Below are positions 1 through 11,580 of a DNA stretch of 64,000 bases, piece after piece. Source of the DNA: Clusia tigrina (Eukaryota; Arthropoda; Insecta; Diptera; Clusiidae); NCBI GenBank assembly GCA_920105625.2, contig OV050032.1:203258258-203322257 (forward strand), written 5' to 3'. The position numbers and the translations under genes are program-made. The notes below the pieces were generated by a model. The model was not told the DNA's origin and searched no databases. It saw only the letters and a program-made list of their open reading frames with translations. The stretch's first letter is position 1, and each line of letters starts with the position of its first letter.

Positions 1-304
1 ATCGTGTTCGATTTAAATTTATGACCAAAAAAAGAAATTATTTTATAAGTTTATACAAGAGTAACGCTGAAAGTTTCAAAGAACATGAAGTTTGAGAAGG
101 AGAAGGCACCTCAGAGATCATTCATCATCATTATCATTATCCTTTCACCATTATTTCAATATTATTATCATATTTAATGCTGCTCTATTCTTATTTGAAT
201 ACTAGAAGGCTCACTGTAAATCAGTTGGCGGCGATACCCAGTGGAGCTTTTCGAGTTTCCTAATACCAGCTGCATCACTGTGAAAGTTCTAAGGCACGCT
301 TGCC

Positions 305-590
305 GGGCTTTGAGCATCAATGATGTAAAACAAAGACCAGCTCACAAAATACAATTTTAAAGGAGCGAGTGTGCATTTGTGATTTTTTGTGTGGAGCTTT
401 TAAGGAGTGTTTTTTATGCTAAATGACTGAAGCTTTCATTTTGAAGATGCAACGGTATACATGGAAATACAAATTTTAAAGGGAGCTTTGAGCATCACTG
501 ATGATCTGCTGATCTAAACATTGACTGGCATAAAAAAATACAATTTTAAAGGAGCGAGTGTGCTCTTTAGTATTTGTGTTTAGTTTTTAT
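305..590. repeat. Imperfect direct repeat, about 180-190 bp apart
   Basis: The phrase tacaattttaaaggagcgag followed by tgtgc occurs near 350 and again near 539. Both copies are preceded by a similar ctttgagcatca(a/c)tgat stretch (near 308 and 485). A weaker third copy of the core (aatacaaattttaaaggga) sits near 467. This looks like an old tandem duplication with indels. Confidence 0.65.
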
Positions 591-2470
591 TTATCCACAG
601 ATTCGAATGTAGAACTTATTTGTTGAGTAGAAGTATTCCGCCAATGCTCTCAAACAATGTTCAATAGAGTTCTCTCAGAAAGCAAAGCTTTTAAGCTCCT
701 CTGCCAATGACATGTCTATGCAAAAGGAGAACAAGGTGAATGAGAATTCCCCTTTGAAGGTACCGGGAGTACTCTGATGATGATCCCCATTCCTGCTGGG
801 TTCAAATGAAAAGATTAAAGCGTAGCATAAGCGCAGCTCATGCGCATTTCATGCACTAATATGGAGTTTCAGACTGTCAGCGTTACCCTTGTACATTATT
901 AAAGTATACATAGATTGCTTGCTAGTATCTTCTTTATGATTTTATGCTATGTTAATTTTAATTAGTAATTTTCTCTTATTATTTTCTAATATACGCATTA
1001 CCAAGTGCATGTATCCAGTACATTATTGCTTAATGTTAATTTATATTGGAAAATGTTTACAAAATCTTTTCACAAATATAAAAACTCTACACACCTATAT
1101 GAAGGTATACGCATATATATATGTGTGTGTGTGTGGCCGATTTCCGGAGTGACAACTTTCATGAGACTCTTCAACAGTGTGTGCCGTGTAAAGTGTGCAG
1201 CATACTTTTAGGTGCCACAAAAATTCTCACAAATGTATTAACTGCTCAACTCGATTATGTTGTTCTACAGGACACACACACCCATACACATACACGTATC
1301 TATTAGATTGTGATTCCCAAACATACATTTATATTAATAATAATCCTTTATATAATTTTACTCACGTACACAAATGTATGCGGGTATGTAGTACGCAAGT
1401 AAGTGTATAATATACCACTACTAAATATTATGATTAGATTTTCTATTATTATACCCAAATACTAGAAGTGGAGAGCAAAAGTTACACAAATTGATTGCTT
1501 ATTGTTCAGTTTTAATTATGAAATTGTTAGTTGAATCTCTCATTTGTTAAATAAGAATAATTTCTACACATGCATATAAATTTTAGTATGCCGTCATTCT
1601 GTAAAAGTCGTAAGACATTCTTTCACGCTATATTAGCACACACCCTAAAAGTGGGCAACAGTTTTTGTGTTATGGGTTGAGCCATTACTCTATTATGTTG
1701 TTATGCCATCAGGAATGAATTCATTCTTTTCTTCCTTTACGCTTTACAGTTTGATCGCATTGATCCCCACTCGTATACAGGGTGCTTTGAAGTAAGCGAA
1801 CACGTTCTACGCAAGTTCTCCCAAACAAATCTTTTTGCTGTGATTAAAGTTCTATTTGTGAATTTGTGTTGGAAGAACTTTTCCGAATTGCATGGATGGG
1901 AGACGAAGTACTGAACTTTATGGTACCTTACGTTGATTTCCGAAGCAGGTTAAGGCCACACATAGGCCCTTTGCGGTGCCAGATGGATATCCATTGGTTG
2001 GATGTAGTTGAGCAAGCCAGATCGTCATATGGTGTGCGTAAGCAGGATCGTCATATGATGATTGCAGATTTCATACAATGAATCGTTGAACAGGGAGACG
2101 GTCTTAGCAAATCTTAAGAGAGTAACTATACAACTATATTTCCGAGGCAGACTGTATGTGATCCATTTTTTTCTTCTAATATAAATTTCGTGATAAGTTG
2201 ATTGCATGAAAAGCGCATAAAACAGAGAAAATTTGTACACCTTCTCTCTCGATATACATCCCTCTCCCTCTCTCCATATATACATCAAGTCTATGTGGAA
2301 CTTATAAGATAAGCTTACATGCCCAGTTGGTTTGTGACAGCTCTGACATCGTCTGTTCTGACTCAGCGGTGACATTTCCAACTGTCTTTGATGCTTGGCT
2401 ATGTTTGCGTGTGAATGTGTATGGATGTTTTGTTTATTTATATAACGAAAACATCTTAAGTCAAAACCCC

Positions 2471-2630
2471 GCGTGTGTGTGTGTGCATGTTTCTCTGTGG
2501 GCATGTCATGTTGTGATCGTATGAGAGCGGGTGAATATGTGTGTGTGTGGGTGCGTGTTTCTCTGTGGGCATGTCATGTTGTGCTCGCATGAGAGCAGGT
2601 GAGTATGTGTGTGTGTGTGTGTGCGTTTGT
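2471..2630. repeat. 68-bp tandem duplication embedded in (GT)n
   Basis: The block tttctctgtgggcatgtcat starts at 2490 and again at 2558. Each copy is followed by gttgtg, a degenerate gagagc(g/a)ggtga(a/g)tatg and a run of GT dinucleotides. The GT runs between copies probably promoted slippage or unequal exchange. Confidence 0.8.
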
Positions 2631-2729
2631 CAGAGGAAGTGCGGCGAAACTGCGTTTTGAGAGAACTGCTGCAATTGGATTTTTTCAGTGTCGCCTTCCT
2701 AAACACCCTGTATGGCTACTGACTCTTCT

Positions 2730-4740
2730 TCTTCAATTTTATTTATAATTATTTTTTCTCTTAGATTATAGTATATAATATTTATATTTGAATACATATA
2801 ATTTTTTCTTAATTTTTTTAGTTCATAATACATGAGGTTTTTTTTACTCTCATAAGTCAATAATATTTCAATACATTTTCTTTTTTTTTACTTTTGTTAT
2901 TAATTTTTTCTCTTTCATAATACACAATTTTGTTGTTGTTTTACTTATTTCGTATATAATAAGTTTATTTTAGTACACAAATTTGTTGATCCTTTTAAAT
3001 ATTTATTATATTTTTTGTTTACTTTTGTTTCAATATTTTTTCTTTAATTATTATGGCACAAATAAATTTTGATTAATATGATTGTTATTTTTAACACCAA
3101 TTGAAAAATACACAAATATTTTTTTTTCTCATTGTGATTGTATTTTTTTTAATGTTTATTGCTGTTTTTTAAAACTCTTACTAAAAAACATTGTTTATAG
3201 CAAAAATTGCTGAAAACTTTTGATTTTTTTTTTTTGATTTTTTGTTAACTTTTTTCTGTTTTGTTTGGCAAAAACTCCCTTTTGTTTTTGTTTGCTTTAT
3301 TCTTAGAAACTTAATGTTAAATACATCGTTTTGTGCATATTGCTTAATGGGTTTGTTGTAAGGCGTTTGAGCGTTCGTGGTGTAGATAGGTAGGCTGGAG
3401 AGATTTGTGTATAGGCCTCAATGTGGATCGTTACAGTGGTCAAGTTAAACGTGGTCGGTGGTGAAGAAACCTCAACTATAAAAATTTCCTAGCAATAGGT
3501 CTCTTAATTAATCTTACAATTAGAAAGTTCTGTAAATTACACTGTAAGTAAAAGGGTTTTTTTTTTGTTTTGGTTTCAGTAAATGAAGTACCTTTCTATG
3601 GTTTCTTAAGTCCATCGTCCTCTTTCGACTAAGATTGCGGCTATTCGAGATTTATTCAAATTTTTAAGTTAAGAAATATTTTCTCAAATAATTTTTTTTT
3701 CTTTTGTATTTTTGTTTAGTAAAATTTTTGGGTCTATTATTATTATTTTTGTTTGTTTTTTGATTTTTGCTTATTTGTTCAAAGTTTTGAGTCAAATATT
3801 TTTTGTTTTTTTTTTTTTGTCTGTGAATCTATTTCATTTAGTGAAATTTTTGTGTAAAATATTTTTTTGCAAGTTAGTTTTATTTTTTTTCGCCTGTTTT
3901 TTGAGGCAAATATATTTTTTTTTATATTTTTGAGTTAATTATTTTTTCAACTATTTTTTGTTTTTATTGCCATTGAATCTATTTTATTTCTTAAAATTTT
4001 TGACTTAAATATTTTATTCTCATATATTTGAGTTAATTATTTTTCCGCTTGTGAACCTATTTTATTAATTGAAATTTTTGATGTTCTTTTCTCATATTTT
4101 TGACTTGAGTTTTTTACAAATAAATTTTTTTTTTTTTGTGTTTTTCGCCTGTGAATCTGTTTCGTTTATTCGAACTTTTGAGTTAAATATTTCTTTTAAA
4201 TTATTTTTTTTACCTATTAATCTATATCAGAACACATAATTATTTTTATTTTATATTTGTATTACTTTAAGTATTTCTGACATAGGCTCAATTTTTAAGA
4301 ATATGCTGGAATAATTTAATTTTTTCGTAAATTTTTTTTTCAATTTTTCGTAATTAAAAATTTTTTCTTAATTTTTTTCCAATTTTTCATAATTAATAAT
4401 TGTTTTTTAATTTTTTTCCCAATTTTTCGTAATTAATAATTTTTTCTTAATAATTTTTTTTAGTTCTTGTTTTTTTTAATCGCCTTAAATTTCTCTGCGG
4501 CGTTGGTTTTTTGGTTCTTTAATTTCTTCAAATTACTTCTTTATTTAAATTTTTTTATTATTATTTAAATCAATAATTCTTGAATATTCTGAGCTTTTTT
4601 TGAATATTTAAAATTTTTTTTTTAATTTCAAATATTTTTAAATAAATTAGTGGAATAGCTGATCAGGGATTTATCGGCCTACCCGTAGTTTTTTTTTAAT
4701 ATAAATTTTTAATTTTTTTTATTCATTTGTTTTAAATTAC
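2730..4740. repeat. Strand-asymmetric T-rich block with degenerate tandem units
   Basis: About 2 kb is dominated by T runs on the plus strand. Between roughly 3690 and 4210 a degenerate unit can be followed: (g/c)tgtgaatctattt(c/t)attta, then gaaatttttga, then ttaaatatttttt. There is no coding potential. The block lies just downstream of the minus-strand gene that ends at 4766, so on that strand it is an A-rich region immediately 3' of the gene. Confidence 0.6.
4728..4733 (-). terminator. Candidate polyadenylation signal of the unknown minus-strand gene
   Basis: The plus strand reads tttatt, i.e. AATAAA on the minus strand, about 33 nt beyond the stop codon at 4766-4768. Its position suits a very short 3' UTR, but the surrounding A-rich minus strand makes chance occurrence easy. 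Confidence 0.35.
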
Positions 4741-4765
4741 TGGAACTGCTGCTCAATTGTTGATA

Positions 4766-7700
4766 TTAATTTTTAGAGTGGGTGCGTTCCTTTTCCAGGT
4801 CCTCAACTTGCTCGTTCGCATTCCGCGTTTCCTTGTCGTCCTTCTTCTTGTCCTCCTTCTTCTCTTTGCCATCGTTGGTGGCGGCGTTCGCCGTCGCTGC
4901 CTCAGCGGCCGCAGCAGCACGTTTGCCGCGCAGCTTTATACGCTGCGCTGGTGCCGCTGCGGAGTTGGCGCAATTGCAAATTGCGTCGAAAATGCGAACC
5001 ACAAGTCCGCGGGCGCGATTGACCACTTTGCCATTCTTGAAATCTGGTATAGTGAAACCTTTGCGGTAAATTTTGTGGTACAAAAAACGTGCACAAATAC
5101 AAAAAGAGAGGAAGAAACGGAATATGTTTATTAGCAAAGGGGCCGAGCACATGCAACATTTGAATATTGTACAGTCTTAATTCTAGGAAGGTTGGGTGCT
5201 AATCCTACATTCAACAAGCAAGAGTAGGGAACACTTGGTACCTACCATGCTTCTGAGACCATAATAGTGGAAGAACAAAAGGATCGGAATGCATGCGGGG
5301 GATTTAGTGTTGCAGGAATCAACTTTCTGGATACTTAAAATATACTTAGTGACGATCTTCTGCGAAACCAGAACCCTCCAGTTACGAGCAATTAATTACC
5401 CATGAACAGAAGCCAATCTGCCTGGAGCTAACTACTCAGGCAGATTTTTTTGTTACCACAATCGTACCATGCAAAACGAAAGGAGAAAATATTCACCGAA
5501 TCATACATTCATGCGTATATTTGTCTCTGTCTCTCTCGTTTGCAACATAACCACATATATTTACACTGTGACAACCAAAATATGACATTAAAAATTTAGT
5601 ACACAAAATTTACATAAAAATGACCATAAAATTATGTCATTAGAAATACGACAATAAAAAGATGACAATAAAATAAAACATTAGGCGCATTCGATTCGAA
5701 ACTTGTATCGAGCTCGTAACGAGTTGCGCGAATAAAACAGCAAACGAGTAAGTGGTAAATTTGGCAGCACTGTTTCAACTGTTTCTTTAACCATTTATAT
5801 TTTTTAGACAAACTCATCATTTTAATATAATTTAAATCAACATAATAATAATATTAAAAAATCAATAAACAAAATCCAAAGATTAATTTTTGTTTTCTTT
5901 TAATTTAATCACCAAAACATAAAAAATCACAAGGAAATTTGTATGGGAAATTTTTAATCTCTTTGGTTTTCAAGCAATTTTCAATTTGGAAGCACTTTCT
6001 ATCGACGATAGAAAAACTTGCTTGTTTCATCCGAGTATAATTTACTCGATAACTTTTTCATACAAAAGTCTGTCCTATCATCGATAGAGTGGCGAATCGA
6101 ATGGGCCTATTATAAATTTCTGATTAAAAATATGACATTAAAAAATGTGACAAAAAAATACTACATCTAAAATATGTTTAAAATATGACATCAAAAATAC
6201 TTTAAAAATAATGCAAAAGAATATTACATAAAAAATTATGACATTAAAAATATGACATTGAAAATATGACATCAAAATGCGTCATTGAAAATATGACAAA
6301 AAAATATTACGTCAAAAATTCGACATAAAAATATGACACTAAAAATTTAATATAAAAAATTTATATAAAAATATGACATAAAAATATATATTAAAAGTAC
6401 GAAATAAAATATATTAAAAATTAAAAATAAAATATATATTAAAAAATACGAAATAAAACTGGGCATAGAAATATGACAATAAAAAAAGACATTTTAAATT
6501 TCAGATTAAAAATACGACATTAAGAAATGAACTTAATAATATTATATTAAAAATGTGATATAAAAATATGACATCGAACCATGACGCGGAAAACCATTTA
6601 CGTGAATCGATGATGAGTGTCCTGATTTGACCCGTGCGATTGAATCATTTATTCTCTAATTCAATCCCCCGTAAAAGCCCTTTTTCTACACCATTTTTTC
6701 AACATATTTTACATAGCAAAAAATTATTCCTATGTGATTTAAATGTAAATAAATATATAATATCCTTGCAAATAATTCGTTCTATGTGTGGAAGTATCTA
6801 TTAAATTTATATTATTTTGTGAATAAACTTTTTTAAATAAACAAACAAATGCGACTAAATCAGTATTATTAAAGTATTAAAATAAATAAATAATATCCTC
6901 ATCATGACTAACCGGGAGGTCGAATCTCCGCTCCAAACTTGACAATTTGAATTTTCCTTTGAAAATTGGAAGCAGGAGAATTTTGCTTTTTAGTTAATCT
7001 CACTGAACACTTGAAAGAGCAATCGTGTACTCGTAATTCAATAAACGAGTGAACAAGACCGGCGTCTCTAATTTTTCCTCCACGAAATTCGATCAAAATC
7101 GTTCACAATGAGCGAACTGTCGCTTCTCGCCACGTCAGTTGGTGTTCTTCTTTTTAGCTGTCAAAATGACAGACGCTCTTCCTGTCGAATAACAGGGAGC
7201 AAACAAAAAAAACTACTCCAGGTGGTGGTGTGGTCTTCATGATGGTTTTGTCTCAAACTTGAACCATATCATCGTCCATGAACGTATAATTGCGTTGTAA
7301 AATCGCAGTCCAGTATATTTTTGCTTTTAATGTGACGCGCTATACGATCACAAGTGACTTGATTAATGTTCGCTGAAGAAAACAACCAAAATGAAATCAC
7401 ACTACACCATGGAATGTGTGCATGCAATGGTTCCTCCCTGCGCCATGCTAAAATGTTCCGCAGATACGCGTTCTTTCGGTTTAATTGAGCCGTTAAGCTG
7501 GAACCGTAATGAACCCAATTACATCGTAGTGGTTGTCTTCATTATGGTTCAAAGCTCAAGTTTTCGCAGGTTCCCAAAAAAACATGAAATTTTACTTAAG
7601 CAAACTTAATCAACAAACAATAAAACAAACATTTTTTAAGCAAAACAGAACCAAGTAAAAATATGCTAGGCAAAAGAAACACACCCTAAACGCGGCCCTG

Positions 7701-9904
7701 CTTTAGTACCTACATATAAAGAACGGAATGGGTTTAACCTGAATGCCCCTATAAGCTTCGGAAAACTGGTTTTATCATGAACACCGGAAAACTGTTCATT
7801 AACTCTGTCAAAGTTCTTGAAAAAAAAATTGCTTAAGTTCGCTTCATCTAATTGTTCAGAACGTTTTCATATAATTTCCTTTAAAAATAAACGAATTTAG
7901 TAGAAAATTTGGTTTGGTTAATTGTGTTGGCAACACTGTTTCACACAACCTTCCCAAAGAAAAGTTATTAAAATGAAATCAAAAGAGAATTCCTTAAATT
8001 TCTGTTATACTACAAAATACAAATACAAAATTTTGGAAAACATTGGAGAAACTGTTCACAAATGAAATGGTGAATCCACACTTACTTTCCTCCTTAAATA
8101 TTCCCTTTCTATACGATTCAAGATTGAAGATTTTGTGATAGAGCCATAAACATTTATTCGGAAGAATGTGGACACCAGAGAATACAGAGAAAAGAAAGTA
8201 TTTTTCGCTGCCAGCGTACCTAGCGGACACACCACGATTTTGAGTGGATACACCACGATTTTGAGTGGATTCACAACGATTTTGAGTGGATTCACCACGA
8301 TTTTGAGTAGATTCACCACGATTTTGAGTGGATTCATGTACAACTTCCATCTGCTTTATTTCGCTGCTTTGCCGTTTGACGTTTAAATTTCTTTTCTCTG
8401 TATTCTCTGGTGGACACTTTCGTGGGCAAACGTCAACATAACGTAAGGGAACAGACAACTGTTACTGTTCCTGTTTGAACTGTGTAACAGGGGACTAAGC
8501 GTAGAGTATACGCTGCAATACCACAAAATGTCTACAACAACAATTTCATTAAATTTAATTGTCAGTTGAATTGACAATTAGGTGAAAAAGCCGATCGTAA
8601 AAAAACAACAATTTCATTAAATTATATTAGGTGAAAAGAGCCGGTCGCTGAAACGATCAAGAAGAAGAGTGATTTTCCCATGCGACCACCTAATAATTGC
8701 GTCCTGATCTATTCTTCACACCCAGGGTGCACTAATTTTGATGGCAAGGAAAAGTTTTCTTCTTCCTTGACTGTTTTTTACGTTCGTTGATTTTTTTAGG
8801 TTTTTTCGCGATCAGCTGCTGTCATCTCGTTGACAATTCAACTGAAAATCGAATTTAAAGAAATTATTGTTGTTGTAGACTAGCGGCCACTTTAGTAGTG
8901 CTCCCTGCATCCTTGGGGTAGGTCGGAGAACTGCCGAAGAAGCGGTCTCCAAGCGCTCATACCCATTGTTCTATAATTCCACCCATACTCCATTTTCTTC
9001 TGCTGTTAAAACATAAATAATTCGAGGCTACTTGAATTCAGGTTCCTCTTGCACGGGTGTGGAGGGGTCGCGCACGCACACAATCTGACCGAGATTACAG
9101 TAGTCAGCGCAAACGAAGCAAAAGCCGCGGCTAAAGGAGAAAACCCGTCCGTCCAGCGCAACCCATTTGTGCCGTCAAACCGCACCTGGACACATTCAAG
9201 ACCAATGTTTTTTTGGTTTTTTTTTTTTAAATTAAAAAAGAAAATAAAATTATAAATGAATGAAATTTGATTGAGTTAAAACCTTTGAGGGGAAGGATTA
9301 AAAGAAAGGACTCATGCGAATGTGACAAAGTGTGTGCACAGTTGTGTGCCAGCAGGCTTGAAATATACAATAACATCCTTGAATCAAACAAATAATACTG
9401 GGGTAGCCTTGACAACTCACTTTGACGGGGCTTTTCCTTTGGCTGCAAATAAACAAACAAACAAAGAGAAACGAGAAAAACAGTTTTTAAAACAATTACG
9501 CACGCATTCAAAAATCAAAATTTAATTTTTATGGAAATTATATTGAAACTCGTAAGTGAAATGAAATTCGAACAAAATTAAATTTTTCAAATTAAATAGA
9601 AATTAAATTGTTTTCCATATTCATAAATATTTATGTATAAATGTTTTTTTTTTTTTTTGGATTTTTGTCTGTCACTTTTTTTCCATACCTGTGGAGGTTT
9701 GCTGATGCCATTCTTCACATAACGCTGCTTCATGGCCTCGGCTTCGGCCTTCTTTAGCACGTCGTCAATGAAGCCCGTCACCACTTCCATGTTTTTCGCA
9801 TCCTTTTTGAAATCATCGATGCGAGCCTCCAGGGGCTCATGTTCTATTTCATCAACACTGTTGGTGGCCGCAACCTCAACATCACCAGCGAAATGAGCGC
9901 GCAT
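4766..9904 (-). CDS. Unknown fly protein with a charged tail and an AKAP-like amphipathic helix (exons 9904-9689 and 5058-4766)
   Basis: I do not recognise the family. Exon one runs 9904-9689 (72 codons) and closes with CAG|GTATGG. It begins MRAHFAGDVEVAATNSVDEI and contains EVVTGFIDDVLKKAEAEA, an acidic-amphipathic helix. A second exon on the same strand, 5058-4766, follows a pyrimidine-rich acceptor ending GCAAAG and encodes GFTIPDFKNGKVVNRARG, then an Ala-rich segment and a Lys/Glu-rich tail ending THSKN-stop. Exon one ends in phase 0, while the second exon needs one carried base, so either a small intermediate exon is missing in the 4.6-kb intron or another donor is used. Both parts are highly charged, with no signal peptide or membrane segment visible in the parts judged coding. 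Linking the two exons into one gene is inference from strand, style and proximity. Confidence 0.5.
5577..6585. repeat. Degenerate short tandem repeat, unit like aaaaatatgacatt
   Basis: Dozens of variants of aaaatatgacat(t/a/c) at 12-16 bp spacing fill 5577-5680 and 6112-6585. The array is interrupted by a clean inverted-repeat insertion (5683-6108). It lies inside the presumed intron of the unknown minus-strand gene. Confidence 0.8.
5683..6108. mobile_element. Non-autonomous inverted-repeat element (MITE), 426 bp
   Basis: The left end reads AGGCGCATTCGATTCG and the right end is its reverse complement with one mismatch (CGAATCGAATGGGCCT). Both ends are flanked by the trinucleotide ATT (5680-5682 and 6109-6111), which looks like a 3-bp target duplication. 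The element interrupts the tatgacat array, so it is younger than the array. The interior has no ORF and contains a hairpin, tttctatcgacgatagaaa, near 5998. Terminal inverted repeats with 3-bp target duplications would fit a PIF/Harbinger derivative, but the superfamily is inferred. Confidence 0.7.
6586..8167. other. Intronic or intergenic stretch without a recognisable gene
   Basis: Only short open frames are seen (for example 7391-7609 on the plus strand), without domains or clear splice sites. Two loosely similar gtggt-gtcttcat(g/t)atggtt segments near 7225 and 7530 hint at an old duplication. Confidence 0.4.
8168..8417. mobile_element. Fold-back unit: 25-bp inverted repeat enclosing a 21-bp minisatellite
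   Basis: The 25-bp arm at 8173-8197, starting caccagagaatacagagaaa, is exactly reverse-complemented at 8388-8412. Between the arms, 8229-8338 contains about five copies of a 21-bp unit, caccacgattttgagtggat plus one base. No target duplication could be identified. Because 21 is divisible by three, all copies stay open in frame and create a spurious minus-strand ORF with ESTQNRG repeats. Confidence 0.65.
8531..8879. mobile_element. Inverted-repeat element, about 350 bp, with 47-50 bp imperfect arms
   Basis: The left arm (8531-8577, starting tctacaacaacaatttcatt) is mirrored by 8830-8879 (ending attgttgttgtaga) with a few mismatches and small indels. Part of the left arm plus aggtgaaaa(a/g)agcc(g/t)... 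is directly repeated near 8605-8650. The inner segment tttcccatgcgaccacctaa resembles the terminus of the element at 46696-46817, so the two are probably related. No coding capacity; no clear target duplication. Confidence 0.6.
8880..9688. other. No gene recognised between the inverted-repeat element and the first exon of the minus-strand gene
   Basis: The interval is presumably intronic. It contains a T-run near 9210 and an A/T-rich stretch near 9530-9660. The open frame at 9049-9255 shows no recognisable domain. Confidence 0.35.
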
Positions 9905-10984
9905 TTTTCGAAATTTGTCTCACAACTATTATTTTGATATTTTTCAATTATTTTTAATTATTTATTTGCGGAAATTGAGTCTAAATGGTGAAAATGTGGT
10001 ACAAAAATATATTTTCCTAATGCGTATTTTTCTTGTATCTACACACTACGGTGCCACGATTGCCTGCTGGTGCGACGTTTGCAGATAAAGCATGCTTGTG
10101 TGTGTGATACGCGCTGTATGTGTTGGTATGTGTGTGTGTGTTTGTGTGTACTGTGTGTGTGAAAGCCATGTAACAACAACAGCGCCTGTAGCACGCCCCA
10201 ATTTTCAAGTGCCAATTGTAATTGAATTTTTGAAGCTCGAAAAATCGATATTCCTTCTGCTTCCTTCTTAATGCAGCAGCTCTCTGTGGCGGGCACCCTG
10301 CTGCGCACTCCAACGCATTTGAGTAGTTCGCATGTGGTTGCTACTCGTGTATTTTTGCGGCACATGCGTCGTTGCGTCTGCTTTTCATCGCAGGATATGA
10401 GGGTAAAGTGATTTTTTTGTTTTGCAATTCCACTTTAAATGCAAATTCTTCCGTCGCAAGGAAAGTGTTATGTTGCAAATTTTCTTTCAAGTATACCACG
10501 CCCACACACAATATTGAAGTGGGCTGCAAGTAAGCTACTTTATTGAACATGCATATTCACATACGATATTGTATGCTCTCATATTCATACATATGTACAT
10601 GTATGTATGTACATAAGTACTTGCATTAATGACGAGTAAACATACACAGCAGAAGAGGGTAGGTTACCGAATTGTGCCTGCAACGTGCTAGAGTACTTTT
10701 ATATAGGAATTTGCGAATGAATTTACACAACAGAAGGGGCTCTGCTCACCGCATTGTACCTGCAACATGTTAAAGCTCCTTTTGTATGGGGCGCAAGGAA
10801 AGCAACAATGCAGTTGTCGTTTCTCATATGAAAGGAGCTTTAAAAACTTGTGGGGCACAATGTGTGTGCGCAAATCCACAATGTCAGTTTAAGTGTGCTT
10901 GAAAAATTGATCAGATAAGCTCCATTATGTAGAAGGTTCCATAGATTGGTTTCATCGTCACTTATTGACAGGCAGGTATTTGCA

Positions 10985-11011
10985 GCGTAATGAACACAAA
11001 CACACACACAA

Positions 11012-11042
<31 letters not shown>

Positions 11043-11046
11043 CACA
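10985..11046. repeat. (CA)n microsatellite
   Basis: A nearly uninterrupted run of CA dinucleotides with single interruptions (aaca, acgc) is visible from about 10990 to 11046. Confidence 0.9.
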
Positions 11047-11340
11047 TGCATACATACATAGGAGTATGAATGCGCTACATTTTCAACTCAGACTGAACCC
11101 ACTTAGTAAGAAAATTGGAAATAGTCTGGAAAACTGCAAATGTGTACATATGGATGTATGTGTGTGCATATGTATATATGTACATATTTATGAAAGTATG
11201 TTACGCATATGAAGAGTGACACACCCCGACGACTCAGGCATTCATAAATAAGTATACTAGTTAGATAAAACTCAAAAATACTACCAAGTTTATTTCCGCA
11301 AAAAAAGTGGCGTGTAACATTCCCGCTCTAGAAATCGTAT

Positions 11341-11580
11341 ATGTATAATGTAGCTAGAACTCAAAGCCAAGCTCGACAGCCAAATTTAGAGCAATTGCTG
11401 ATGAAGCTGATGTTCTACGCCGTGGTACGTGACAATCACTGCGACACGTCCATCCCACATTTTCTAACACAGCTGCTATTCTTTATGATGAGCCAGCGAA
11501 ATAGCGTTTCCACAGCAACAAGTCGCGGTAGCTCAAAAATACAACACTATTTACGTGCACAGCAATGGCTCAAAAACTGA
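11341..11580 (+). CDS. Small hypothetical ORF, 79 codons
   Basis: An ATG-initiated open frame encodes a 79-residue protein beginning MYNVARTQSQARQPNLEQLL and ending QHYLRAQQWLKN. Its composition is varied rather than repeat-derived, which is the only argument for coding. No domain, signal peptide or family is recognised. The ATG context (cgtatATGt) is not the fly consensus. It lies in intergenic DNA upstream of ash1 on the same strand and could equally be chance. Confidence 0.2.
   Translation: MYNVARTQSQARQPNLEQLLMKLMFYAVVRDNHCDTSIPHFLTQLLFFMMSQRNSVSTATSRGSSKIQHYLRAQQWLKN

Larger units (their letters stand above)
1..2700. other. Gene-free left flank
   Basis: No convincing coding exon was found on either strand. 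Open frames here are short, lack plausible splice sites and often run through simple GT or CA repeats. The stretch holds an imperfect direct repeat near 305-590 and a 68-bp duplication near 2471-2630. A 71-codon open frame at 1866-2081 has no recognisable motif and begins without ATG. Confidence 0.5.

Noticed and set aside
7994..8458. 154-codon minus-strand ORF with STQNRG repeats
   Set aside because: The open frame results from five copies of a 21-bp minisatellite within an inverted-repeat unit; flanking codons look non-coding.
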